The notes under the pieces were generated by a model that was given only the letters and a program-made list of their open reading frames with translations, was not told where the DNA came from and searched no databases. 64,000 nt of DNA, taken from positions 442,767,038-442,831,037 of the forward strand of contig NC_081413.1 in NCBI RefSeq assembly GCF_030272615.1. The letters are read 5' to 3'. Origin of the DNA: Cryptomeria japonica (Eukaryota; Streptophyta; Pinopsida; Cupressales; Cupressaceae). A program made the position numbers and the translations under genes. This document shows positions 21,830-34,433 of this stretch, in pieces (position 1 is the first letter of the stretch; every line of letters starts with the position of its first letter).

Positions 21830-22620
21830 ATCCTAGCTACCAGAGCAAGTATTCAACATAATCAATTCCTTCATTCTGATAATATCCTTTGTTAACCAAT
21901 CAAGTCAAGTTCCAATTTCATCCAAGTCCATGTGTTGTCCTTTTCTAACTGATCCAATTCCTCTTCTATAGCTTAGATTCAACATTCATCATTACATGCT
22001 TCATTCACTGATGTTAGTACAATTAAGGAAATTAAGCATACGTCGTTAGTTGCCAACCTTCATCTTGTCAATACTCCTTTGTTCTTGTCTCTAATGATCT
22101 GATCTTCTAAATGATTTAACCTTACATACCTAGGATTCTTCTAACTTTCTATTCCTCTCCTTTGATCTTCAGTTACTCTTGAATTTTTTGATACTGCCGG
22201 AGTAACTGGTTCAACATTCTATTTTGGTACAGGTGCTACCGATTCAGTTATGATCATTTCCACTTTCGATTCTCTCTCATAAGTTCTAATTTGACCTTTG
22301 TACTACTCATCCACCTTGACATTAGCACTCTCCACAATTCTATGCAATATCTTGTTATAACATCTATATGGTTTGCTTTCATTTCAATAACCAACAAAAT
22401 ATCCCTTCATCACATCTAGGATCAAACTTTGAATTCACTACCAAAGATTCTTAAATACTTGACTATAGGTGTCAAACCATAGCTCATAAAGTGACTTACC
22501 AGTAAACCAAACCAGATCCAAGATCAAATATCCAAGATCTAGCAAATCTTTGCCTATTAACCATTAAACTAACTTCTCCAAAGTCTAAAATAGGCTTTTA
22601 GAGCACTACTAGGGGCAATG
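21830..22620 (-). pseudogene. Collapsed integrase/RT remnant of B2
   Basis: Same arrangement as 10200-10960. An AIEEELDQLEKDNTW-like RT start (about 21960) runs into RNase H flank sequence, so the RT palm is missing. A RYVRLNHLEDQI-like linker lies near 22110 and an integrase C-terminal remnant near 22400. No catalytic motif of RT or integrase is present. Confidence 0.55.
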
Positions 22621-22832
22621 CAAGATTTTTCATTAATTTTCCTCCCCCTAAGGCTAATGCCTTTTTTACCAGATGAGTTTTCTGCCAATATAGGAACATT
22701 TTGCTTTGTCAGTTAATTAACCAGAGTATATGCTTCAGTCGAATGAACATTTGGGGCATTTGATTTTGTTAGTTGATCCTCAGACTTCATAACCCAATTC
22801 TTCTCATGCTCCTTCCTAATATCATCAACCTT

Positions 22833-23190
22833 CTACTTTTCCTTCTCATTAGATTTATCACTTCCTACTGGTAGGTTCTTGCTTCTACAAAATTTAGCAA
22901 TATGTCCTACTTTGTTGCATGCATAACAAGTGACATTATTCTTCTGAATTGCCTTGTTGTAACCTTGACCATTCCTCGACCTACATTTATTATCCATATA
23001 TCCAAACTTTCCACGTGCATGAAATCTCACATAAATTCTAGAATCTTCTATCCTATGACCATACGTTTTACAATTTGAACACTGACCGGGAACTGCATTA
23101 TTTTTCTAATTTGCTCTATTTCTACATTGACTCTCTCTATGACCAAACTTATTGCAAACAAAGCATCTACCATTAAATTTATGTGCATTG
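22833..23190 (-). pseudogene. Copia Gag zinc-knuckle region of B2
   Basis: The minus-strand counterpart of the four-knuckle block in B1. The last knuckle, CYACNKVGHIAKFCRSKN, is intact at about 22930-22880. The knuckle before it and the first two are altered or interrupted, with a stop in the spacer near 23105. The same number and order of knuckles as B1 are still recognisable. Confidence 0.65.
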
Positions 23191-23228
23191 GGTTGCCTTA
23201 TAGGTGATTTCTGCTTATGGTTGACATT

Positions 23229-23412
23229 CTATCTGGATGTGTCATCCTGATTTGCAGTACCAGAGCTTACTCCATGCTCAAATCCAAGACCTTTAGTTTC
23301 TCTAGTGTCCCTTTGATTCTTCAATAACTCATCAAGTTTTGCAAAACTGACCTTGAACTTATCTTTGTACTCATTTGCAGCATCCAGATCACCTGTTAGG
23401 ATTGTCACCATT
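23229..23412 (-). pseudogene. Copia Gag fragment of B2, left of the CACTA insertion
   Basis: Minus strand MVTILTGDLDAANEYKDKFK (from 23411), matching 11763-11572 in B1. It is cut at 23412; the missing upstream Gag sequence resumes at 47813. The last bases, 'caccATT', are the left target duplication of the CACTA element. Confidence 0.75.
23410..23412. repeat. Left target-site duplication of the CACTA transposon (ATT)
   Basis: ATT at 23410-23412 is repeated at 47810-47812. The uninterrupted sister copy B1 reads 'caccattatttccaactc' at 11749-11766, exactly the predicted empty site with a single ATT. Confidence 0.92.
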
Positions 23413-23427
23413 CACTAATACATTTGG
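23413..23427 (+). repeat. Left terminal inverted repeat of the CACTA transposon
   Basis: CACTAATACATTTGG, one mismatch in 15 against the right end. Confidence 0.92.
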
Positions 23428-23640
23428 TCTAGAATTCTGATGGAGAAGGTATATTGTGACCAAATTTGATTTTTTATTGAAAAAATGCCCGACTTCGTCG
23501 GAATTCCGACGGTAATTTCACATTTGGTTTCCACGGAGAAGGCATTAGAAATGATTTTTTATTTTTTTAAAAGTGCCTGCATTAGTCAAAATTTTGATGG
23601 CAATGGGCATTACTTGAAAAAAAAAAAGAGGGCAAGTCAT
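23428..23640 (+). repeat. Left subterminal region of the CACTA transposon
   Basis: It contains short motifs rich in CCGAC/GTCGG, for example 'gacttcgtcggaattccgacggt' (about 23490-23512). The right subterminal region (47350-47795) carries similar motifs in the inverse sense. In CACTA elements such subterminal motifs bind the TnpA-type protein; that role is assumed from the family. Confidence 0.5.
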
Positions 23641-26600
23641 TTGTGCATTCAATCCCGTACAGGCTTCCGCGTCGACCTAAACCCCTGGCAAGATCAAACG
23701 ACACACTCACCATTCGAGGTAGAATTTTCACCTTCATTTCGGATTTGCATAATATGAGGAATTGTTTAATCTTCACCTTCATTCATTGAATCTTCGTATT
23801 TGCATAATATTTGCATGAGGAATTTCGGATTTGCATAATATTTGTATAGTATTTGCATAAGGAATTTCGGATTTGCATAATGTTTGGATGAGGAATTTCA
23901 GAATTTTGAATTTGAATCTTTACCATGATAGGGGAAAGAGGTTACAATAGGTTTCCATAGAATCCATCTCCTCTAGGCCCAAGGGCAGTACACTTTGTAA
24001 CCCTTTGCCCACACAGAACCATCATCGTACCATTCTTGCAAGCCTACTTCCCTTCTACCATGGTTGGAAGTACTCAAAAAGTATGAAAGATTCTAGTATA
24101 AGACATATAGTTAGCATAAAATAAATAAGTTGCAAAATTTCACAAATTAGAGGGTGAACCCTAGTAACAGTAGACTACTCGGCAGTGAGACCTTGTGGTT
24201 TGATCTTGAGATGCTTCCCCAACAAGATCAAATCGATACTAGACTGGGTAATAACAAAACCACCAACAATGTATTTCTCAATGATTAGTTTGTAGAATTA
24301 TATTCATTAATCCAACATCCATTATATTATATACAAAGGAATTCATACCAAATAGTATTAATTAATCAATATGTTTTATATTCAGTGCCTTATCAAGTAT
24401 TAAGTGCTTTGTTTGATGATCTTCTAACTATTGGGAGTGCACTACTTATATCTCTTCATTGGGTACAGAAGTGGTGACCACTCAATAAGGGGTGATTGTT
24501 GGAGTGGTGGCATCCCCTCCTAAACCATGATGTCTCCTCCTAACAACTGGCATGCCTCTTCATATTATTACACACCCTTAATATGTTATCACTCTTAAAT
24601 ATTCACCATCGCTAGAGATTAATGGTGAGGGTTGATATTTATTGTCTTTAATCCACATAAGCTTGACTATAGTAAATCAATGATTTCCTCCATGAAATTT
24701 TGAAGTCTTACCATGTAAGACAATTTCATCATTTGGACCTTTCGTGAACAAATGTTAGTTGTTCAAATCAGGGGTATCACAGTCTTCCCCTCCCAAATTT
24801 GCTTGTCCTCAAGCAACTTTAGGTTTAGATGATCAAATATATCAGCCCCCTCCCAAGGTTTGTAGTATTAAGACAAGTTTTCTCTCATCAATTGTAATCA
24901 TGAGACAAAATAAGGGCAAACTTTCCATATATTGTCTAGAAGCATGCCACACATCTATGACCTTAAACATAATGTTCTCTTTTGAATAAATTCTTGTTTC
25001 TTTTCAAGTGACCTTAAACATAATGTTCTCTTTTGAATACATTCTTGTTTCTTTTTATTCTCTTAGTTGTTAAACATCATTCTTGAAAATACATTAAGCA
25101 TCAACCAAGTACGAAGTATACACATGCCAATATATGTACTATTATTAGATCCTTCTTATTTAGCAGAATGCATTCACTCTTTACTTAATGATGAAACCTT
25201 GAGGTTCTATGAAGAGGTTTATTCTGACATATTTATGAGGGTGTTGTCTTTATCCACCTTATTTGGCTTTGTTCAGCTATCCTGATAGGAGTCAAATGGC
25301 TATCCCAATGAGGGGGAAATTCTTTCCCAGCTAGTTGTATCATACTTTTGATGTATAATTTCAAGGTTCCTGACTTCTTCATCCCTTCTCTTTTCATATT
25401 AATGTTCCTTGCACTACTTGTTTTGAAAATCAATTGTACTCTTCCTGGAATTTCTTGTCAATCTGTCTTAAATCCCATGGCCAAAAGTTCGCTTCTTGTA
25501 CATCTTCCTTATAAATTGGAGTCCCTCCTTCAATCACATTCATGGACCTTTCAACCAGTAGCTTTAATGTGAAAGCTATTTGTTCTGCAATTAAGATCAA
25601 AGTGAGTCTACATATAAACTAAGCAAGAACCCTATCTTTCATTTGGTAGACATGCTCATTCCTTCTCTTCCATAGCAACCAATGGATGTTAGTATACAAC
25701 AAAAGCCAAAACACATTAGAAACCTTATCCACACCCGAAACAAAGCCCAAAAGAGTTTTAGACCAACAAGATTTAGTAATAGCCTTAGACCATATTTTTC
25801 TTATCCAATATTTCTAACATTCTCAAAAATGCTTTGTGTATGAGTAAGGATATTATACAAACCTTTAGCTTTAATCGTGAGAAGAGGGATCCCATCAGCC
25901 CACTTAATTTTAGGGATGAAGTTACTTTAATTAACATTCTTGATAGGTTGTTTAATAAATTGAATATATTTAGTCAATGTAGAATAAGTTCTTTTACTCA
26001 TAATACTCAAATTGAATTCTTCCTGAAGTAGTTCCCAAGTTTTTAATTGACTATTTATGAACAATTTTTCTGTATTAGTCACTCGAAGAGAAATAATTCC
26101 TTGACAATGAAGATTTGGATTTACAACAATTAGAGAAACCTATAAAATATAAAATAAATGAATAAAAAACAAATAGACAAATACATGAAAGACATAATTT
26201 ACCTTGTCTTTTACCTTCTCATCTCACGGATTGAGTGGAATTAGAGGTATCCTTCCTCACTTGATATTTTCCTTTAGTGTTGTGTAGATGGGAGGAATGT
26301 GGCTGCACAAACAAGTAGCATGATATTGAGATTATGATAGATTGGATAAAAAACAAACAACATGTATGTAGAATAAGTATGTATAGATAGAAAATCTTAC
26401 AACATACACATCGAAGAATGAGCTAACAGGTTAAAGGATCAACCTTTTGCAGGTAGCATTGATGAGTTTCCAGTTCTCATTAGAAGATAGAGTAGGAGAG
26501 GACATTGTCAAACTATTTTTGTAGTTATCAACCACAACCCCTCTAACAGTGAGGTAGTTCCAGATAGTTACTTACATTTTTCATGTTTTATGTTAAGGTC

Positions 26601-29600
26601 TTTAGCTGTAAAACCATCTTCCTTTTCTACTATTTTTTTTGTCTATTGGTTTCCTTTCACATTTACAAATATGCGTCAGATTCATCTTGAACCAGTTCTA
26701 GGGAAGTATCTAGCAGAGGAAGCTTCATAACATAAGAGTTTTTGTTAATATGTTCCAAACATAAATGTAAATAAAAAATTGACAAATATACCTCAATTTT
26801 GAAATGCTTGGCATGAAGTTCCACACAAACCTTAATGTTTCTAGAACATGTTAGTGTATTCTTTCATCATGGAAAAACATAATGTAGTTGATCATAACTG
26901 ATGTAACAAAGTTGTATCTTTGAATGGCTTGTTCCTTGATTATAGATCTATGCTCAATTGATTTGAATTGCTTGATTGAAAAATTGGTAGATGTGGGCTG
27001 GAGTTGATAGGGGTTTGAAATGAGAAGTAGACTTATATCTATATGCAGCTTGCACCTTTTCAAATTGAACTTTTGCAAAAGTCCAAATTTGGAGAGGAAA
27101 TTCCTACTATTTGCAAATCCAACGTTCATCTTTCAAATTTTAGGTCTAATTTCCATGAATAAGGGTTCCCAAGACCCTAGTCCTATAAAATTGATCCATG
27201 AGGAACATCATGAATAAGGGAATGAACCAAATTTATGGAAACATTCTCAAACCTAAGTACAATTACACATAAATAAGGCACAACCACTAAAGTGAGTCCA
27301 AACCTAGTGTATATTTATAAAGAGATACAACTTATGATGCAATATTTAGCCCCCTCTTAGCAAGAGTATGAAATTATGCTCATGTACTCTTGGGGAAATA
27401 TGGAGAAACCAAATATTCTTTCACCAAGATATTGAAGAGTCAAGATGACTACAAGTTTGGAAAGGTGGTAGCTCCCAAGACTTATGATATTGTCAATCTA
27501 CAATATTGAGATAAAAGGGAAGTACAAAGTGAGTAATATGAGTAAGATTGGTAACACACATGGAGCATGCAAAATAGAAAGTTATGACATTTAGAACTAG
27601 TAAGATTCATATATTCTCACTAGGAATCATATCAAAAAGACAAGGCATAGATCTAGGACTAGTAAGATCCTTATATAGTTACTAGGAGTCATTTCAGAGA
27701 CACATAAAAGCATGATAACCAAGTTAGTAATATCCTCTAATACTTAGTCATAGATCGCATTCTAATAACAAATAGAGACCTAATTGTGAAAGTTTGAGGT
27801 CCATTGGGAAAAAAGTTGTCATATTGCCATGACAACTTTTGCATTTCTTGTAGAAACTTCTTAAAAATATGGTTGGAAAGTTATTTTATGGTGGTTTGAG
27901 GTTGTAGCCCACTTGGATGGGAATAAATAGGCCTTTGGCATGCCATCCAAGAGTTTTGCTTAGTGAAATTGGGGTTTTATGTGCATTTTTTGACATTTCA
28001 GTCTTATTCTCTTCATTTTTCATTATGAATATCATCATAATTTGATGGAAAGTCAATTGGATGTGGTAGATAAGTGAGTTAACTTCATTTTTTGTTTTTG
28101 TGTCATTGAATTTCATTGTGTTTTAAATTAGATATCATAGTTTTTCAAAAAATTGTCAAAACCCTGCCTAGTGTTTACCGAGAGGAGTAAATAATGTATA
28201 GTTTGTTCTCTCATGCATATAAATTCACCCAAATATGTGGTAAGACCTTTTTTCATGCTATGTAACATATTATGTTGTGTGTAGGGCTCCAAATTAGATT
28301 TGGTATGTTTGGGCATGAGGACAGTCTGATATCTCTATGTATCAATCAGTAAAAGGCAGTAAGAGTGAAGAATTTGGTGGGAAGACCAAGAGATTGGTAT
28401 TTTGAAGTGGTTGATGATAGAGAGAGGGGTGAGGGGACCCTATTCAACCTTCATAAGGGTTTTTGATCAAAACCAAATGAAATAGATTGAATTTCTATGA
28501 CTATCCTAAGGGTATTCATTGTCATAGTCATAGTTTTACTAGTGATATTGTTTTTGTTTTGACAGAGTTGTGTTTGTAAACCCAAGTGTGGACATGTAAT
28601 GGAGTCATGAGATGTCTTAAGACTACATCAATACTTAACAACAACATAGTGTTTGGGCACCTAAAATATGAAAGGACTACATATTTGAAGGCGCGTGTGA
28701 TGATGCCATGAAAGGTTATATATCCCTATGTATCGGACTGAGAAAACTAGTGAAAGACAAAAAAAAATGCATTCAGAAGGAAAAAGGTTGAATTGCCTAA
28801 TGTTTGTTATTGAAGTGATGTGTGGGGCCCCTACCAAGTCAAATACCTTGTTGTAGTTTCAAAGGGTGGAAAAATAATAAGCATTTTATTTACTGTCCTA
28901 ATAGACCATCCATCATAACAATTATTATCAATATTGATGTGTGCATTGCAAACAAAGTTCTAGAGGAAGGCTCTTTCTACTATAATACCAAGTGAGTTTT
29001 CATAGACCTTGTGTAGGGTCCTCCAAGCCTAGAGTAAGGAGTTTGAAGCCTACATACATTGATTTGGCCTTGTGGCCATCAATGAGTGCTGACCCAATAG
29101 GAGAAGTCTTAAGACTGATAATTTTAGAAGTGTGGCATTGTTGAGAGCCAACACTTATGTGTGAACCCCGTCTTCATGTATTATGATTAGTTTCCATGAT
29201 ACTTGACCCTATCCTCATGGTGTTGGCTCAATTCATATTAGTGTTTTTTTTTGAAGAAACATGATGTGAGAAGTTTGATGCAAAGGCAAGGGTAGAACTC
29301 AGTATTTCATATTAGGACAACAACCACATTAATTAGGCAAGTCAGATAAGGTCTCTACAATATTTAGGATACTGAATTCACATTAAACACTCATGGATTA
29401 CTGCAATTAGGCATTAGTAAACTTAATATATGATACAAGGATTGCATACCACAAAGCCATTAGATATGTTTTGAGATGAAAAAGAAGAGCTAAATGGTTT
29501 TGGTTCAATGATGATAATTTCTATTTTCAAGTAATTTAATTTGGCATATTATACTAAAACATTATTTCATAACTAACATTTCAACTTCTATATAACTAGT

Positions 29601-29636
29601 TCTATAGCCCGATTTTCTTTCCCATGAAGAAAGACC
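23641..29636 (+). other. Left 6 kb of the CACTA transposon, no transposase gene seen
   Basis: Mostly AT-rich sequence without a recognisable gene. A short direct repeat with 'ttcggatttgcataatattt' lies at 23735-23900. A fragment like the C-terminus of a LINE ORF2 lies on the minus strand at 25600-25800. The stretch 27540-27730 repeats 'actagtaagat(c/t)c(a/t)tat', and 28330-28360 resembles 28695-28730. The origin of most of it is unknown; it may be older inserts or the untranslated leader of the transposase gene. Confidence 0.5.
25600..25800 (-). pseudogene. Possible LINE ORF2 C-terminal fragment
   Basis: On the minus strand one frame of about 59 codons (25799-25623) contains KIWSKAITKSCWSKTLLGF, then FWLLLYTNIHWLLWKRRNE. 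A tryptophan-rich tail of the form W..LLW.RRN is typical of the end of plant LINE reverse-transcriptase proteins. No RT or endonuclease is present nearby, so this is at best a fragment. It could also be chance. Confidence 0.3.
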
Positions 29637-32600
29637 ATGTTAGAGAATATCAGCGAACAACAAAATAAGGAGACAATTGCTAGATTGTGGTCTAAATTGA
29701 AAATAAAAGGTGATGGAAAATGTTATTGTCCCTACAAAATTTGTAAGGGGTTAAAGAGTAGAAGACTTCTAATCAAAACAACTAAGAAACATTGTAGGCT
29801 GCATGGTCACATTGAAGGTGGACATGATTATCATCCATTGGTAACTTTTTTATTATATCATTTTAACAATTTATATACATAATAAATCACTTGATGATGA
29901 GATCATGATCATGGTTTATTTATGTTTATCAATTTTATATAGGTCAAGCACCCCAGAGCACATGGTATGGATCAACATTGCCCAGAGAATATGGTTTTCA
30001 AAGTGGATGAACATGGAGGTGTGAATATCGAAGCTGAAGATAATGGTCCCATGGAAGATGACGATCATGAGCCAAACAATGCAATTGAAGATGATGGTAC
30101 AAATACATTGATCCATGACACATTTAGTACTCGTGCAGCTGATCATGATGCTAAAGATGACCTTGATGTTGTTCATGATGTCCCTCTACTTGAGAAGGCA
30201 TTTGAGGCCCTTTGCAAAGGCTCACAGACAACTCTTCTCTTCGTTGTATTGTTGTTGGTGAACTTGAAGGTTATGAATGGTTTATCCAACATAACAATCT
30301 CACATATGTTAAGGTATGTCATATATGTCATAATAAATTGTGAATCATGATGTACCATTAATATTCTTTATATTAACAAATTATATTTTTTCGTTGTAGA
30401 TTGATAGGTGAGTTTTTGTTACCACCATCAAATATTCTACCTCGCTCATACCGAGAATTATCTGCCATTATGAAAGATAATGGAATGGAGTATCAAGTGA
30501 TAGATGCTTGTCCCAATGATCATACTATATATCACAAACAACATGAATTTTGAACTGAAAGCCCTGAATGTCATATCAGTAGATATCAAACAGATCAAAT
30601 AACAAAAAGGGTTCCTCGCAAGGTTCTTCACTTTATTCCCATTATTCCACGTATGCAACCATTATTCAAGTGCACTAGCTTGGCACAATTTATGGATTAC
30701 CATGCATGCAATAAAAGTCGAGATGACATTATTCAAATGCCTATGGATGGTTCAACATTTTTGGACATAGAGGAAAAGTGGCCACACTTTAAAGAAGAAC
30801 CTCGCAATCTCAGGCTTTCATTGGTAGCAGACGGTGTCAATCCATTTGGAGAGATGAGATCTTTTTGTTATCAACAATAACATTCCTCCATGGATGCCAA
30901 TAAAGAGGGAGCACATAATGTTGGCAATGATTGTTCTAGGTATTTTATCATTTAAATATAGTCGTCTACATTTAATTATAAATATTGCAGTAAAATGGTC
31001 ATAAGAATTATGTATTGTTTTTGTTCATTCGATTAGGTAAGTACCAAGTTAAAGATATGAATGTATATATCGAGCCTCTTATCAACGAGTTGTTGGAGTT
31101 ATGGAATGGTGTCACTATGTATGATGTCTCTAGACCAATAGGACAAAGACAATTTCAATTCCATACGATGCTTCTATGGACAATACACGATGCCCCAGGG
31201 CTAACACATTTTTTTGTTATGTTATAGTGTTTAAGTTGTGCATGAACATTATAATTCAAAAAATTATCATATTTAATCCAATTGTACATTATCTTGTAGG
31301 TCTCCAAACAAAGGGAAAATTTACATGTCCTGTTTGTGGTCCAAAGATGAAATCTCATCATTGAAAAAGTTTAGGAAAGTAGGTGTTTGATGAGTATAGG
31401 CACTTTCTCCACAAAAATCATAAGTATCAAAATACTAAAAAACATCTTTTCAATAGGAAAGAAGAGAATACATCAAAGCCACCAAGAATGACACCTCACA
31501 TGTGGAAGTTGGAATATAATAGAATTAATCGTCAAGGTAATGCCATTCCATCTATTGGTTTGTCATAAAACATCTTTTCTATTTTTTTTTCTTTACTGAT
31601 GATGTGATTGACGATCATGAAGGTCGTGAAGGCATAAATGACCACCTTCCTAAGGGACTAAATATTTATCCCTGAAAATTTGGTAGGTTGCCCTACTACG
31701 AGCAGTTACAAATTGTTCATTTGTTTGATACTATGCAGATTGGAAAGAATATAATAGAGACATTATGGAAAATATTGGAAGGAAGGCGCGACAAAGAAAA
31801 AATTGTTAAAATATGTAGTGACATTCAGGATTCCAATCATGCAATGATAAATGGCATTCAATCAAATAGCCATGGAGACTAGATTAATATAAGTGAGCTT
31901 CCTTGGTTATTAATGGACCAGCAAAGAAATGCTATAAAAGAAGTCATACGAAAAATTCAATTTCCCATAGGATTTTCTACGAACATAAACAATCTCATAT
32001 CAAAGAAAAGTGAATTTGGGTCAGGGATGAAAACGCATGATTGGCATACCTTCATTAAGGTAATTCATGTTCTTATGTTTTTACTATGTATTTAAGTACT
32101 GTGCGTACGTGTACTTTTCATTGTATTACGTTAAAAAAAAAAATTAAAAAAATTATAATTGTTGCAGTACGTTCTACCTCTATCTCTCCCAGATGACTTC
32201 AACAATAATGTCAAGAAAGTCATATATGATATTGGAAAATACATAAGGTAAGTAGTGATATTTGTTCACTTCGTTGTATAGATATTATATTTTCTATTTG
32301 TTTTACTTGTTATGTAATATATTTTTTTGCGTCTTGAATATCTTGTAGGTGGTTGTCATGTAAATAAATTCATAAAGATGATATAAAATATTGGAAGAGA
32401 AAAATTCCTCATTTAATGTGTGAAATGCAAAAGTGTCTACCTCCAGCTTTTTTCAATGCACAAGAACATTACCTCATACACCAAGTTGAGGAGATTTAAT
32501 TGTGTGGACCTATACACACTAGGTCAATGTGGATGGTTGAGAGGCATTTGAAATTTTTGAAGGCCTTGGTTCGACAAAGAGCACATCCCGAGGGTTCTAT

Positions 32601-33360
32601 GGTGGAGGGATATATGGTATACCAGAATATGGTGTACATTTCTAAATATCTTCCTAAGTTTGCAGCAAAGATCCACATGGATCGCATTAGGGATCCCAAC
32701 CCCATTAAAAAATTTGAAGGGGAGTACTTGACAAGGAAAGGTAGATTGAGGAAAGTGAGAGGTAATTATAAGATGTTATTGTAGTTAATTAATTCTTAAT
32801 CTTTAAAATAATATGGTTGTAAGACGTCTATTTATTTTTTGTACAGTTGGTTGAGAGTGGGATGCACTACATTTGTATATTGCAAACAATCTTGACTGGA
32901 TGATGGTATGGATTAAATGTTATCAACATTCTAGATGCACATTAACATGGGAAGGTGTGGCTTCATTGGTTAAAGAAGCTCATCATAATGGAGATTCCAA
33001 TGTTACACAAAGGGAAATTGATTTAGCATATGGTTTAAGAGATAAACAGGTACGTATAAATTTATTAATCACCCATATGTTTATCAACTCACAATGCAAT
33101 AAATTTTACATGTTTGACATATCGCAGGTCAAACACCACAACGCTATGTGCTGCAATGGTCATAAATTTTGCATAAAAAGTTGGATGACATGAAGAAAAC
33201 TTGTGATTTTGGCATCACTGCAGTCTTTGAGGTGACAAATATTTCATCGAGAAATGACATACACCCTCAACACTCTCAAAATAGATACTATGGAATTTTG
33301 GATGATATACTTGAGTGTGACTTTAATTGCTTCAAATTAGTTTTGTTTGTTGTCAAATGT

Positions 33361-33618
33361 TACAGGCTATGATTGAATAAAAATGATCCTGATAGAACTG
33401 TTATTGAACATGATAATGGTTTTATAATGGTAAATACAAGGTCATTTGAACCAATTGGGGATGAGCCCTATGTTCTTCCAAGCCAATGTGAGCAAGTATT
33501 TTACTCAGAGGTTCCACATAAACCATACAGGCTATGATTGAATAAAAATGATCCTGATAGAACTGTTATTGAACATGATAATGGTTTTATAATGGTAAAT
33601 ACAAGGTCATTTGAACCA
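33361..33618 (+). repeat. 93-bp perfect duplication inside the transposase 3' end
   Basis: 33361-33453 and 33526-33618 are identical by eye, offset by 165 bp (55 codons), so the duplication is in frame. It repeats part of the DUF4216-like region (NGFIMVNTRSFEP). Each copy has a TGA shortly after its start. Confidence 0.85.
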
Positions 33619-33669
33619 TTTGTTGTTGGACATGATCCAAGAGGAAGGCCGATAAAGTATAATGTGATG

Positions 33670-33707
33670 GAAGAAGAAGAAGAAGAAGAAGAAGAAGAAG
33701 AAGAAGA
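33670..33707 (+). repeat. (GAA)n microsatellite coding a poly-glutamate tail
   Basis: About twelve GAA triplets in the transposase frame, followed by GATTCATGA, which ends the frame. Confidence 0.85.
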
Positions 33708-33709
33708 TT

Positions 33710-34330
33710 CATGATATTAATATGGAGATGGAGAGGGAGAGTGACTCTTTATGTTACATTTTTTTAATATGGAGATGGAGATAGGGAGAGTGACTCTTTA
33801 TGTGACATTTTTTAAACTTTGTACTTATTTATGGAATTTAGATTTTTTATTAGATATGTGATGGATGTTGATTCAAAAGAAGAAGAAGAAGACATTACAT
33901 AATTAATTCATGATTTTAATATGGAGATGGAGAGGGAGAGTGACTCTTTATGTGACATTTTTTTAATATGGAGATGGAGATAGGGAGAGTGACTCTTTAT
34001 GTGACATTTTTTAAACTTTGTACTTATTTATTGAATTTAGATTGTTTATTAGATATGTGATGGATGTTGATTCAAAATACATATATGTGATGGATTACAT
34101 GTTTATGATGATGCATGTGACATTGTTTGAACTTTGTTTTCTATTTATAGTTTGTGATGTTTATGATGATGCATGTGACATTTTTTGAACTTTGTTTTCT
34201 ATTTATAGAATGTGGATTTATTACCTATGTGATGGATGGTGATTTATGATACATATGTGGTGGATTACATGTTTATGATGACACATATGTGATGCTAATT
34301 TTGATGCTCAATTACATATATGATGATACA
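33710..34330 (+). repeat. Duplications between the two CACTA genes
   Basis: 33710-33890 is repeated at 33909-34077, offset 199, with shared 'atggagatggagagggagag' and 'gtgactctttatgtgacatt'. From about 34080 to 34330 a looser repeat with 'tgtttatgatgatgcatgtg' follows. No coding sequence; this is the transposase 3' flank. Confidence 0.75.
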
Positions 34331-34433
34331 TCATGTGATGCTTATGATACATATGTATTTATTGTTTATCAACTTACAAATGTAGTAATGCTTATGATGC
34401 TCAATTGATGGTGTTGATTTCATGTATAGTCCC

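Larger units (their letters stand above)
20923..23412 (-). mobile_element. Copia array B, second internal region (B2), left part
   Basis: A minus-strand copia internal region, cut at 23412 by the CACTA transposon and resuming at 47813-48314. Order from right to left: gag, zinc knuckles, integrase remnant, RT start, RNase H, untranslated tail, polypurine tract. The part comparable with B1 has nearly the same length (about 2.4 kb) and the same missing pol parts, so the deletion predates the duplication of the unit. Confidence 0.78.
29637..33715 (+). pseudogene. TNP2-type CACTA transposase, decayed, with introns
   Basis: The transposase would cut and paste the element. Exon 1 (29637-29840) carries a zinc-binding transposase-associated segment with CYCPYKICKGL and HCRLHGH. 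Exon 2 is 29943-30313 and exon 3 is 30400-30939; exon 3 contains FMDYHACNKSRDDIIQMP and EEPRNLRLSLVADGVNPFG, signature blocks of Transposase_21. Later exons from 31037 carry LWNGVTMYDVSRP, GKFTCPVCGPKMKSHH, LPYYEQLQIVHLFDTMQIGK, a DUF4218-like part (RWLSCK near 32350 to HLKFLKALVRQRAHPEGSMV at 32540) and a DUF4216-like part (NRYYGILDDILECDFN at 33280). It ends in a poly-glutamate run. Breaks include a TGA near 30552, a frameshift near 30865 and stops near 31364, 31381, 31880 and 32500. Confidence 0.9.

Noticed and set aside
24160-24800. Possible solo LTR (contains 'aggggtatcacagtcttccc')
   Set aside because: No paired copy, no clear TG...CA borders and no target duplication could be found in the window.
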